Source: Pleurotus djamor (Eukaryota > Basidiomycota > Agaricomycetes > Agaricales > Pleurotaceae). From it: a DNA stretch of 15,680 nt. Within the stretch, counting starts at the first letter, position 1, and each line of letters opens with the position of its first letter. The stretch covers positions 1 to 15,680 of the forward strand of contig JAPEVF010001001.1 of the NCBI GenBank assembly GCA_029747585.1. Direction: 5' to 3'. The notes beneath the pieces were generated by a model that did not search any database, had not been told where the DNA came from, and was given only the letters and a program-made list of their open reading frames with translations. This document shows, piece after piece, positions 1 to 9,534 of the stretch. A program made the position numbers and the translations under genes.

Positions 1-491
1 GGTGGTATTCACAGAAATGGTGAATAGCTGGACCAGAGCTGAGTTGAAGGTTTGAGACAACAATCCCTCTTGAAAATAAGGGGGAACTCACCAACGCCTG
101 TAGAAGCGATAGCCAAACTCGTCCGCACATAAGCCAGAAACGTCCTCTCTGAGGCCAAATGATCCCTAGCTACGCTCCCCGAATTCTCCAAAACGAGCAT
201 GGGCTGCAATCGTCGAAGAAGCGGCGCAGGACCAGCTTTTTTCTTTTTCTTCTTCGTGATTGATTTGGGCAATGGTGTCGGTGACTGGTCGGCTTCAGAG
301 ACTTCGTACGAAAATGTGGAAATGCGAGATGGGCCAGGACATGGATCTGAGATGTTTCTGCCCAAGGTGCGTATGTCGTCGTTTTCATGAAAGCTCCCCG
401 ATAACGGGGATTCTGTCGTGTGGACAGGAGTATTTGGTGGTGCTGGGGCTACGTTTGGTGAACCCGACGTTGGTGAAAGAACCTGAGGCAT
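1..491 (-). CDS. DUF202 (YidH-like) membrane protein, C-terminus off the window
   Basis: The ATG is at 491-489, with an in-frame TGA two codons upstream, so the start is well fixed. Exon 1 is 491-92. A 53-nt GT-AG intron (91-39) follows, and exon 2 runs from 38 past the window edge. The first ~95 residues are Ser/Pro-rich and probably disordered, with a run of six lysines near residue 78. After this comes the DUF202 signature: LENSGSVARDHLASERTFLA, then YVRTSLAIASTGV, continued across the splice as ALVQLFTIS. The splice keeps the frame and restores the first hydrophobic helix of the family. In fungi this domain occurs alone as a small integral membrane protein and also at the end of vacuolar VTC polyphosphate-polymerase subunits; here only a disordered tail precedes it, so the stand-alone type is more likely. 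The biochemical role is unknown. The family call is confident; the cellular site (vacuole or another endomembrane) is inference. Confidence 0.85.
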
Positions 492-1272
492 CGTTCAACG
501 CAGCGACCAGCTATCAGAGAGATGAATTGGGGGACTGGGAGCACTGTCGGTGGAGTCGGTCGACAGGGTTCGAGAAAATCACATCGAGCTCCGAAGTGAA
601 CACCGTGGGTTGAGTTTACGTTTGAGGGTCTGAGACGTCGTTCCTTTGAATCCCATCGTCGAGCTCGTCGCAGAAACATCGAAATTCGGAGATGCTGACA
701 TCGTGAGTGATGTAGGAAACCGCGGATGTGAACAGACATCGATTCGGGTTTTTTCAGCGTAGTTTTGCAAGAATCGCGTCATCAGGACTGGTGGACTCCC
801 GGGACCAAGTCCCTTGGTCGCAAGAGACCTTCGCCACATGTCTTGGATCTGGGCCTTCAAGTGGCTGCACTCCTTATACACACCTCCATAGAACTTCGAA
901 AGTCACCCGTCATGTCTTCTGAAAAGAGTTGATCGCCTGACAACGGAACGGCATGCAACTTCGGGGGTTTCGGACGTCGATTGCTTTCCGGCACACTCAA
1001 ATCTGCGTGCGGCGTCCTAGCCTCTTCTGCGCAAGGAACTCTACAATGTCGCTGTCCGACATCCGTGGGCAGTAACCTTGTCTTCGATGCACGCTGGAAA
1101 GACTCGGAATAAGATGTGAACAAACAGACTGTGCTACGTTTGCTCCACAGTGTCTTCCCCACGGTTCACCCTGCACGGAGGGCGAAGGGTGCTTGCAATT
1201 CAATTCTTCCATTTGGCGCTATCATCTCAGACTGGAGCCAACCCGTTGATCTGCCACTTTCCCATTTCACCT
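492..1272. other. Intergenic stretch, no gene confirmed
   Basis: This should hold the promoter of the DUF202 gene. On the minus strand three open stretches (roughly 1212-997, 1162-857 and 881-579) overlap in different frames. The first contains a possible start at 1062-1060 and the last begins with VYKECSHLKAQIQDMWRRSL, which reads like a helical protein segment. I could not join them by plausible GT-AG introns and recognise no family, so they are either chance or a decayed gene. Confidence 0.3.
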
Positions 1273-1283
1273 ATGGGCGTAGG

Positions 1284-1293
1284 TATATATATA
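1284..1293 (+). promoter_or_regulatory. TATA box of the DUF6533 gene
   Basis: An alternating TA run (TATATATATA) lies just before the first exon of the DUF6533 gene. A TATA element normally places transcription start about 30 bp downstream, near 1315-1325. That is past the ATG at 1300 and favours a start codon farther in, at 1345. Confidence 0.5.
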
Positions 1294-1299
1294 CCAACC

Positions 1300-3494
1300 A
1301 TGCCGTTCAAGTGTTGCCCTCTCCTCTCCCCAACCCTCCATGGANTGTCCCAGGCCCTATCGCTGACGCAGCTGAATCGTACGTTCCCTTTCCATGAAGT
1401 TCCGAGATGAGGTTGAGGTGCTAATTGATTTCTATGATTACTCCGGCAGTCTACGCACCGATGTAAGGCTCTGTTTCTTTGCCAGAAGCCTAGGCCTCTA
1501 ATTTGAGGCTATCCTTAGTTTGTCGGGTTCGCCAGTTTCACTATCTTGATCTGGGACCATATTATCACCTTCGGAGACGAGGTGCGGTACATTTGGAAAG
1601 GCAAGAAAGGTCCAAGTCAGTCTTTTTGCATCCTGCTTGTAAAAAGCCTCGGCCTGACAGCTCGGACTAGTAATATACCTTTTCATCCTAGTAAGCGTAT
1701 CTACCCAGCTCTTCAATTACCGCTCCCTCATGGGCACTATAAGAACCGCTATGTCACCCCTCTTTCCTTTGTCGTCAACCTATACGGTGAGTCTCATCAA
1801 TCTGTTGCTCATTTGATGGCTTCTGACTGATGCCCGCTCAAATAGCTTACCTAGCTCCAACATGGACGCTCGAGGTGATTACCCTCCGTGCGTAACGATA
1901 GACACGCTCACATTCCTCGCTGCACCCTTCTTCCATCAGAGGTACGAATCATGTATTGTCGCCGCCCTTACCTACTGCACACTCAATATGTCGCGCCTGC
2001 ATAGATGCGCGCGGTTTATTCGATATGAAGGCACCACAGTGGCGTTTGCCATCGAAGTCGTTGGCCTGATGATGTCCTTACGGTATGTCTCCACCCCCAC
2101 GATGCAGGGATAGCTTCGGCTGATCGCAATATCTTCCTTCGGCGCTGTGCTTAAAAGAATTAGAGCATTGTACCCACGCCAGCCTTGGATCACGTACTTC
2201 CTCTGGTTCCTACTATTCGTGGAGACAGGACTTAATGCGTGGCTAATAAGCGGTGGTAGAGGTGAGCATTTCTCACATTTCATGATTTGGAATTGTCAAA
2301 CATCAGGACTCATGGAAGTTTGATTGAACGCATCAGCGGTACCCCACAATCCTGAATCCGGAGTCCATTGTGAGTGACCAAAGCCATGCCTATGTGGTGT
2401 CTTAGAATGATGATTTGTGGATTCATCAAGCTTGTACATTTATATTTGATCCAAAGTTGTAGGTTGCTCTTCCATTATAACTTGGCGATCAAAGCTCTGA
2501 TGCCGACTGTGGGCCTGAAGCAGCGCTGCAGCAACTTCGTCGGCTTGGTTTCCACTGATGTACGACACCATCGTCTTCAGCCTCACATTTTATCGCACCT
2601 GGCCATCAATTCGCCGCAAGGAAGCTGGGTTCATACTTCAACGTCTGTTTGAAGATGGCCTGCTGTATTACTCGTAGGCTCATCTGGTTGTGTTCCGACT
2701 AGGTCGCCGTCCTGATTCTCTACAACCAGTGTCATTTTCTCGGTGACGCTGGTCTTGACGATCATGATCATCGCCGCTCCTCCTGGTATGTTCACACCTT
2801 GTTCCTTTCCGATGTCTCCGGTAGCTCGGGACTTACTCTTTCCCTTTTGTCAGGGCTCAAAAACATCACGGCACAGTAGGTTTGATGTAACTTACTCATC
2901 AGGTCTCTGTTTCACTAACGGCTGCTTCGGTTGCTAGACTTGAACAATTGTAAGGAACCCTTTTACTCCGTCTCGATCTCCGAGTCCTTGTTCTCATTCG
3001 ATCTTTTTTGCCTCTTGATCAGAATAACTGTACGTTTCTCCATGGATCCGCCATGTGCTGCCTTCAATTAAATTTGCACTTTCCTCTAGGTTGCGATGAT
3101 GTCTCGTATCACACTCAATCTACGAAAGGCCGGTAGGCACGCGGAAACCGAGATCCTCGCAGGTGGACCCAAGTGCCTGTTCTTTCAACGGCGGCAATGG
3201 TGGGACGATGATATCTTCGTCCAAACTGAGGTGGCCACCCACGTTTCGACGTCTGTACCGCCCCAACCGCCGCAGCCAGCCCGTGGACGTGCCACGGCTT
3301 CCAATGGTCGGGAGTCACCAACCTCTATGTACTCGGACATGCCAGAGACACCGCCGGACGCTGTCATCAAAGGCACCAACCTCAGATTCGCAAATCCCAG
3401 CTCCCATGAAAGCTCGGATTTGTTCCCGAGAGGGCATGAAGAGTATGAATTAGATCGTCTCCCGCAGAGGACCAAGCATTCAACTCGGCTTTAA
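1300..3494 (+). CDS. DUF6533 seven-helix membrane protein, 15-16 exons
   Basis: Exons deduced by hand, all frame-consistent: 1300-1378, 1450-1462, 1536-1638, 1744-1786, 1846-1874, (1940-1941), 2005-2082, 2158-2261, 2337-2369, 2431-2458, 2521-2673, 2730-2785, 2854-2875, 2938-2949, 3023-3029, 3090-3494. The product is about 388 residues from 1300, or 373 if the ambiguous codon at 1345 is the start. Visible family blocks in order: ILIWDHIITFGDEVRYIWKG, FCILLNRYVTPLSFVVNLY, AYLAPTWTLE, RFIRYEGTTVAFAIEVVGLM, RIRALYPRQPW, AVPHNPESGVHSCT, SSAWFPLMYDTIVFSLTFYR, then a helix ending in AAPPG and MMSRITLNLRKAG. About seven hydrophobic segments precede a ~120-residue hydrophilic tail rich in Pro, Ser and charged residues. 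DUF6533 proteins are receptor-like multi-pass proteins, abundant in Agaricomycetes, with no known ligand or activity. The plasma membrane is the likely site (inference). Exon 2521 could instead begin at 2524. The 2-nt exon is the least certain element; without it, a donor at 1892 spliced to 2005 also keeps the frame, adding six residues. Confidence 0.87.
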
Positions 3495-3687
3495 AATGTA
3501 CACCTTCATTTCTATGGATACATCTGTTATTCTAATGCGTATGTATAGTATAATTAACTGCTTACCCTACGTTCTTCTGTACGCCGGTATTGGTTGCCTA
3601 CTACTGGGATCGAAGAGCATGTGCATGATCATTCAAAGGGTGTCTGGTATGTTATACTGCGCAGGTGTAATTGGGAAGCTCACTAAG

Positions 3688-3890
3688 TACTAGACGGCAA
3701 TTGTCCACCACGATCATTACTCTCTTTCCGTGACTTTTACTAGTTCTACCTTGTCCAATCCGCGCTTGGCATCCTCCAAAGACTTCAGCTTCCCATCTCC
3801 GATGAGAGCCGGAACTGTAGCGTAGAAGTCGGCAGCGCCTTCTGGTCTCATCAAATACCACCATCAACACAGACATGACAATCCGCTTTA
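3688..3890 (-). pseudogene. 3' fragment of an MDR reductase (last exon, decayed)
   Basis: This stretch aligns along its whole length with the last exon of the intact reductase at 7781-8017, starting at the shared TACTAGAC just past that gene's stop codon. It has a 22-nt deletion after the block meaning 'GEALLDVQ', a 2-nt loss near 3858, and the TGA stop changed to TGC. It therefore cannot encode the C-terminus. Homology ends sharply at about 3890, inside the same exon. The rest of this copy is most simply the 5' part found at 6869-7490, which would make the two one gene split by the F-box segment. Confidence 0.82.
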
Positions 3891-4206
3891 AATTTGTCCA
3901 GGGTTCCGATAGTGGGGAAAGTTGTGATATCTTCGTTCGCGCGTCTGGGACTGGTACAAATGCTGCGAAGAGTAAAACACCAATGGCTTAAGTCGGCTGA
4001 AACTTCTGCTTCTTCTACAGAATCACCCATACTTACAATTTCGTGCCCGTGTTTGTCAAGCCTTCGTTTCCTGGTCCTCGCTTGGCGCAAACGAAACGAA
4101 CANCATGTATTGGGGTCAAATAGCTACATCATGGGAGAGTGAATAGATGAATCCTTGAGGCTGTCAGGTGGCTTAGGTTTGGCATACGTCCAGTCTCGTA
4201 AATTTG
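3891..4206. other. Left flank of the F-box gene, no gene seen
   Basis: This 316-bp stretch lies between the end of reductase homology and the F-box stop codon. It includes one N (4103). An 80-codon minus-strand open stretch (3851-4090) matches nothing I recognise. No terminal inverted repeat or target duplication is evident at the 3890 junction. Confidence 0.4.
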
Positions 4207-6416
4207 CTATTTCATCGATAACTCCCCATCCAGTTCAACGTTGACGAACTCCCTCAACTCAGCCACGATATCCCGACCGACCCCGCTACCTTTCACAATA
4301 TACTTATCAATGGGTAGTCTCATCTCGCGCCGTCCTTTGAAAATCCTGATCACATCTGCCACCGCCCTGTCGTCCCAGGATGGATTGATGTCGATGATGG
4401 TTTTGAGCTTCACGTTACAATGCGGCGAATTCGGAGTCGCGTTTGGCGAAAGGAGAACATCAAGTACATCGTGGATTGTGTTATCCAACGTGAGTTGCGT
4501 GAGATTCAGAAATAATGGGATGATACCAGACCAGAGAAGAGCAGATGCGGGCGAGGATATATGGCAAATGCGAAGCTTCTCGATGGCGGGCAGAGGTAAC
4601 TTTGAGAAGAGGGAGAGGTAGGCATCTGCTGAGGTCGTCACCAAAGGTAGTGCCAGTATCATAAGCGTTTCCTCGGAATTTGGACGCTTTAAGTTGAGTG
4701 TGAACTGGCTGTTCACATCATCCACCGAAACAACGACATCACCAATGGGCGTCTCTTCTGCAAGGAGTCTCGTATAGCGTTTTTCGAACGGAGATAAGTC
4801 TATGAATTCTCCATTATGCTCGTTGGGGTGCTCAATATAGAGTTTGGCCGAAGTTGGGAAATCTAGGTAGTTGAGTAGCTTCGATTCATTGACTGATGCT
4901 GAGCCAATTTCACAATAGGCGAGTTTGGGAAGGGAAACGAAGGGGATGCCTGAGACGCCTGGGTCATCTGGAGATATGAGAGTAAGCCACATCTCCTCGA
5001 CGTTGGGCGTATTGAGAAGAAATCGGGCAATCCAGCTGATAGAGGGTGATCCAGTAACAGCCAACTTGGTCAACGAAGGGAGATATAGGGAAGCAGGTGG
5101 AGGAAGGATAGGCCCGTTGAGGTCTAGGTAGCGGAGTGACGAGCTGGAAGCACCATTCCGTATGAGGTACGGGTTGGCGGTGAGTAGGGACCACGTTAGC
5201 GGCGGTGTGGTGTCGATGGTATAAATCCCCAGCTCGGGGATGTGGGACATGGGAAGGGCCAGGAAGAGGCTGGCGTATTCTTGCACCATAGGCGGAAGGA
5301 AAGGAAGGGATAGAAAGAATGTTGGCAATTCTATGGCGGCGGTGTAGAATTGAATTTCCCAAGTCGCCTCTTTGAATTTCAATACAATCTGTTTGGTAGA
5401 GGCGGGGCGCATACGTTTTTGGAGGAGGTTCTCCAGGTTCGAGTAGTTAAATGTTCTACCGGTGAGAGTTTGATCTGGAAAGTGTACCCGTACGACCGCG
5501 CTTGTCGGAATGTCCAAGTAATCAAACAGGGGACCAATCCCATCCGGGCATGACGCAGCGCTGACAGGGCAATGGGAGTAGTACAGTCAACGTTTAGGTG
5601 GCCATTGGAATCATTTACATCGAGTTCGAGGGTTTCGAGATTTGGCGTGCGACGAAGGAATTTCGTAATCCATTGAAGTGATAAGCCGACGCCGTTGTGG
5701 GAGTAATCATAGAGAACAACGAGGTTCCTCAGTGACGGGAGGTATGGAAGCTTTTTCTTTTGCAAGCGGAAGATCACGTTGTGAAGTTCCAAGGAGTGAA
5801 AAGCATTGAACCTGGAATGGCGCGACCAGATTGATGCTGATAAAGAAAACGAGAGAGCGTCTAGATCAGCAGCGGCAATCCTCAGCGCACGGAGCAGCGA
5901 AAAGTCGTGGGTTTCAATTTGCTTCATAAGTCCGTAGAGGATGCTGTACTGCCTGTCGGACTCGAGCAAGCTGAAGGTGATTCCCTCGATGCGTGAACTG
6001 TGACCAAGAATCGTGTTGAAGCCAGCTCGCGCATCATCCGACCCCATCAAAGGCACCGCGAGTTGGAGAGTCAAAGGAAGACTCTTTGCGCGTTCTATCA
6101 TGGTATCAACAAAGGGTAGGTCGTACGCCGTTATTGAGGACCAGAAGCGGGGCGTGCTGAGGAGGATGGCCCGCCATCGTTGGCAGATACTGACAATGTT
6201 CAGCCAAGCCCCATCGTCCATTGCCTTGGCTTTGTATGCGAGGAAGACGAGCGCAAGAACATCGTCCGGAAGGTCTGGGATTTCGCTGAAAGTGAGTCCC
6301 TGGGTGCGAGCGATCGTCCCATCAATTGCTTGCTGAGTCTCGACGTCCGTGGAGGTTGTCTGATCGAGCAGAGAGTCAGCCATTACCACCGTTCCACTGA
6401 CGAAGATACGCACCAT
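4207..6416 (-). CDS. F-box/leucine-rich-repeat protein, interrupted by one frameshift
   Basis: Two long open frames lie end to end: 6416 to about 5535, and about 5535 to the TAG at 4209-4207. The first carries an F-box: IPDLPDDVLALVFLAYKAKA, then WLNIVSICQRWRAILLSTPR and FWSSI (residues ~42-95). F-box proteins recruit substrates to SCF ubiquitin ligases through Skp1; the rest, with regular LPSL/LPKL strand-turn units, would be the substrate-binding part. The frames join at LSALRHARMGLV / LFDYLDIPTSA. One extra base in the run of four G (plus strand, 5529-5532) would make a single frame of about 736 codons, so the break is either a sequencing error or a real disabling mutation. I found no intron that repairs it. 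The later part looks like two related modules in tandem (LFDYLDIPTSAVV and LLNYLDFPTSAKL). The start could also be the second Met at 6383. The gene lies between the two halves of a reductase pseudogene. Its substrate is unknown. Confidence 0.8.
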
Positions 6417-6868
6417 AGTTGACAGGTTTGAGAATCTAAAGAGTGGCTGTACAAAGTGGCTTGCGGCCGCAAAGCAACCTTCCGTGGGATGAAAGCAACA
6501 AGCGACATGACTCCTCCTCCTTGTTGAGCTCCTGTTTTAGAGAGACACCCTATCTACCCCTATCCACTGGAGAAACGCGGTCCATGGTCAGTGTCCAACT
6601 GCTGGCAAACTGTTGGTTAACCTTCTGAAAGGATTAATTCGTTTTGGACCATACTTAGACACTATATGCTTACCTAGGCTGCGTGAAGACGTACATCTAG
6701 GCCTCCGACCTTGATACGATGCACTTCAGGGACCCTAATCGAACAGCATTGTTAAATCCAGCTCGACTTGAACTACATACCGTTCTCAGTTCTTCAACCC
6801 TCTTCGCGTCGATAGCTCCGTTCCTGATAATGTGCCACTCAATGTGTATCGCATCTTACGTCGTTTCC
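6417..6868. other. 5' flank of the F-box gene, no gene seen
   Basis: This 452-bp stretch ends where homology to the reductase resumes (about 6869). It should hold the F-box promoter. I see no clear TATA box, no ORF of interest, and no inverted repeat pairing with the other border near 3890. Confidence 0.4.
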
Positions 6869-7490
6869 TGAGCTCCTGTGGTCACGAAGATCGTCTCTCC
6901 CTGGTAACAGAGGTCGACTGCAGTGTGATATCAAGTGATTGGAAGCAGCTTCCTGGACGAGGCTTCGCAGATGCTTTCCACCCAAGATAAGCAGTCTGAC
7001 CTGTAAGCAAACGTCAGCGTTCGTCAAAGTACCTGAATAGATGGGTATCTTGGCTTACCTGGCTTACCTGGCATACCAGCGATACCAACTTGATACCAAC
7101 GTATAACGATTAAGGAACACCCAGATTATCCCGCCTGGAACCGCAAAAATAGTAAGAAAATATCATGGGTCAACGTAATCATCAAACACTTACGGTTCAC
7201 CAATTACACGGTATCGGGAAGTAGGGTTCGTACCAAATATGACATGGATGTACCAGCGGGCCGCATCTTGCCACCCAAGTACGGAGCCATCGAAAGAACA
7301 AGGATTTTAATGAGTATACCACAGGTTGAGAGGTACATTCTGTCAACGTAGATAATCGTTCTTCTGGTGATGGGAAATCCTACAACACGGGAGATGATAG
7401 ATCAGAAGTGTGTTCCCTTTCCATGACCTCGAGGAGCACACCTGTCGGGACTTCGTTGAAAAGATGGCGTCCGCTTCGTACTAAAGGCAT
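6869..7490 (-). pseudogene. 5' part of an MDR reductase pseudogene
   Basis: Exon 1 (7490-7442) is intact and begins MPLVRSGRHLFNEVP, nearly the same as the intact gene starting at 9534. Exon 2 has lost 19 nt and gained 1, and the family motif SMDPYLRGKM has become SMAPYLGGKM, losing the Asp and the Arg. The intron-2 acceptor and the start of exon 3 are gone. Exons 4, 5 and most of 6 are deleted (between about 7130 and 7190). Exon 7 remains (7000-6954), but its donor GT is changed to GG. Exon 8 stops at 6869 after TTGA, where the F-box segment begins. Short local duplications near 7055-7100 add to the decay. No function is expected. It is the same paralog type as 7781-9534. Confidence 0.85.
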
Positions 7491-7641
7491 TGTTAGTGCG
7501 GCTTACGTTGGAGAGCTGGTTGAAGCTAGAGGCCATCATGAGGTTTAAGGAACCCAGCGTGTAAGGGGACCGACATCGGTTATCAACGCTGTCGGATTCC
7601 AAGTCTTGTTATACACTTGCTATGATAATTGAACAAGTTGA
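7491..7641. repeat. Duplicated spacer, matching 9535-9812
   Basis: The spacer between the 5' pseudogene and the small fragment at 7642-7766 matches the spacer between the two intact reductases. The shared blocks include GAGGTTTAAGGAACCCAGC, GGGACCGACAT and TCATCAGCGACGATGATCAG at the border. This shows that the duplicated unit contained both genes and the DNA between them. Confidence 0.8.
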
Positions 7642-7766
7642 TTATTCATCAGCGACGATGATCAGACTCTTGCCGTGATTCTTCCTACTTTGTACGTCCA
7701 AGATAGCCTCCCCAGCTTTATCGAGACCGTGTTTGGTGTCTTCGAAGAACTTCAACTTGCCATTGC
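7642..7766 (-). pseudogene. Last ~40 codons of a second MDR reductase copy
   Basis: It matches the 3' end of the intact gene at 9813-11457, including the TAA stop (7644-7642). The frame is still open and reads GLDKAGEAILDVQS and NHGKSLIIVADE. The homology is cut at about 7766, and the stop codon of the next intact reductase lies only ~15 bp away. This is therefore a deletion remnant of an upstream-type gene, retained next to the 3' end of its neighbour. It cannot be expressed as an enzyme. Confidence 0.82.
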
Positions 7767-7780
7767 CTAGATACTAGACA

Positions 7781-9534
7781 TCAATTGTCCGCAACGACAA
7801 TTACACTCTTTCCGTAATTTTTGCCAGTTTGGACGTCAAGAAGGGCTTCCCCTACCTTGTCCAAACCGCGCTTGACATCCTCCAAAGACTTCAGCTTCCC
7901 ATCTCTGATGTGGGCCGGAACTGTAGCGTAGAAATCGGCAGCGTTTTCTGGTGTCATCAAATCTGGCACCATTAACCCAGACATGACAATTCGCTTTACG
8001 ACGACTTGCCAAAGATTCTAGGAGAGGGGAGAGTGTCAGATGCAACGGTGATGGCACGAGGCTTGCATGGCGCGAACCTTGACACCATATTTTTCTCCGT
8101 CGGAATTGTACTCTGTGATCATACCGCATTCCTAAAAGAAGTTGTGAGACAATGCCATGGGTGTTGAGTCCCTGTTAGAGAGAGAACATACAATGAATCT
8201 AGCGCCGAGTTTAGCAAAGTCTAAAGCTGTTTCGAGGGTTTCTCCGCCAACATGATCCCAGTAACTGCAGAAATTGAATCGGTGTAAACGCATTGGTCAA
8301 GTGAGCAAAACGACATACATGTCAATGGGACCATGTTCTTTCAAGACTTCACGAGTACTGGTCGTTTTGTAGTTGAAAGCAACGTCAACACCAATGGTCT
8401 TCATGAATTCAACCTTTTTGTCGCTTCCAGCGGATGCAATTACTTTCAGGCCATCACGTTTGGCTAGTTGTGCGACTACACTATTGGAAGAGGGTTAAGA
8501 ATGAGGCTGGTTCAAGGGATCTAGCCGACGCACGAGCCGACAGGTCCTGTCCACATTCGAGTTGTCGAGCGATAAATACCCCACCAAGCAAGCTACGAAG
8601 AACCGACGTACCTGCTCCTGTGGTCACGAAGACCGTCTCTCCCTAATAATAGCGGTTGGCTACATTGAGACATAAGGTGATTGGGAGTAGCTTACTGGAC
8701 GAGGCTTCGCGAAGGCTTTCCATCCAAGATAAGCAGTCTGACCTGTAAGCAAACGTCAGCGCTGAACGTTTGCGAAAGTATCTGAGTGGATGGATATCTT
8801 CACTTACCTGGCATACCGGCGATACCAACGTATAACGACCAAGGAATGCCTTCCTTGTTTTGCAGGAGCCTGAGCTGATCTATCTCCGAAAAGACAGAAT
8901 ATTCTTGGAAAGCTGAGGGATGAGATGGATCAATGTTATTATGGGGTATATGAGCGGTGGATAGGTGGAGGTCCTTACGGAGCATCCCATAGACATGATC
9001 GCCCGGCTGTAACTTCGGTGTCTGACGGAGAGGAGTGGTTTGTTTATCCCTGGTTTCTGTGGGACAACGATCGGGCCAAACGAACCTCTGAGCGCAGCAC
9101 TACGCCAACACCCCAATTATCCAATCTCAATTCGTTCAGAGAGTAAGCAACAAGGGGGCTTCAGTGCAATCATCAATTACTCACGGTTCACCAATTACGA
9201 AAGAAGGCTAAAGGATATAGTATATTGATAGGAAGCCAGTCTGAAGTATCAGGAAGGAAGGTTCGTACCAGATATGATGTACCAGCAGGCCGCATCTTTC
9301 CTCGCAAATACGGATCCATCGAAAGGACGAGGGTTTTGACGAGTATACCGCCGTTGAGAGGTACATTGTCGAGATCAATCGTCTGACTGTCATCGTAGAC
9401 GGTCGTTCTTCCGGGGATGGGAAATCCTACAACATGGGAGATAGATCAGAAAACCGTGAAGATTCTACGAGATAGAGAAACGAACCTGTCGGGATTTCGT
9501 TGAAAAGATGGCGGGCGTTGCGTACTAAAGGCAT
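7781..9534 (-). CDS. NADP-dependent medium-chain reductase (prostaglandin-reductase type), 13 exons
   Basis: Exons, all in frame: 9534-9486, 9426-9269, 9207-9185, 9125-9086, 9021-8979, 8912-8808, 8742-8696, 8642-8612, 8546-8534, 8480-8319, 8264-8192, 8131-8078, 8017-7781. The product is 344 residues and ends in VIVVADN. It has the hallmarks of the MDR branch that reduces alkenal/enone double bonds with NADPH (LTB4 12-hydroxydehydrogenase, prostaglandin reductase, plant double-bond reductase): SMDPYLRGKM, IAGMPGQTAYLGW, the Rossmann loop TTGAGPVG, ASAGSDKKVEFMK, and YWDHVGGE. No zinc-binding Cys lobe is seen, as expected for the branch. It is probably a soluble cytosolic enzyme for reactive carbonyls or secondary metabolites; the substrate is unknown. 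It differs from its neighbour at 9813-11457 by an extra 65-nt intron that creates a 13-nt exon. Several donors are weak (GTTCGT). It lies 278 bp downstream of the neighbour on the same strand. Confidence 0.9.
8547..8611 (-). other. Paralog-specific intron inside the Rossmann-loop codons
   Basis: The sequence reads ACAGGAGCAG^GTACGT ... GTGGACAG^GACCTGTCGG. The neighbouring paralog has the same codons uninterrupted (10599-10556). Removing 65 nt restores TTGAGPVG exactly, so the intron is well supported. The next exon (8546-8534) is only 13 nt. Confidence 0.82.

Noticed and set aside
449..1212. Overlapping minus-strand open stretches upstream of the DUF202 gene as a separate gene
   Set aside because: They are in different frames, no GT-AG introns join them sensibly, and no family was recognised.
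1639..1743. Acceptor at 1695 for the DUF6533 intron, making exon 1696-1786
   Set aside because: It keeps the frame but inserts 16 residues and destroys the LLNRYVTPL motif; the acceptor at 1743 restores the family sequence exactly.
3496..3693. A 65-codon hydrophobic plus-strand ORF just after the DUF6533 stop
   Set aside because: It lies in probable 3' UTR, has no family resemblance, and runs into the reductase pseudogene fragment.
5540..5625. A 58-nt GT-AG intron bridging the two F-box frames (GTAAAT ... GTCAG)
   Set aside because: The splice signals look acceptable, but the join is in the wrong phase and leads at once to a stop, so a frameshift explains the break better.
3890..6869. The F-box segment as a transposon
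   Set aside because: I saw no transposase, terminal inverted repeats or target-site duplication at the borders.
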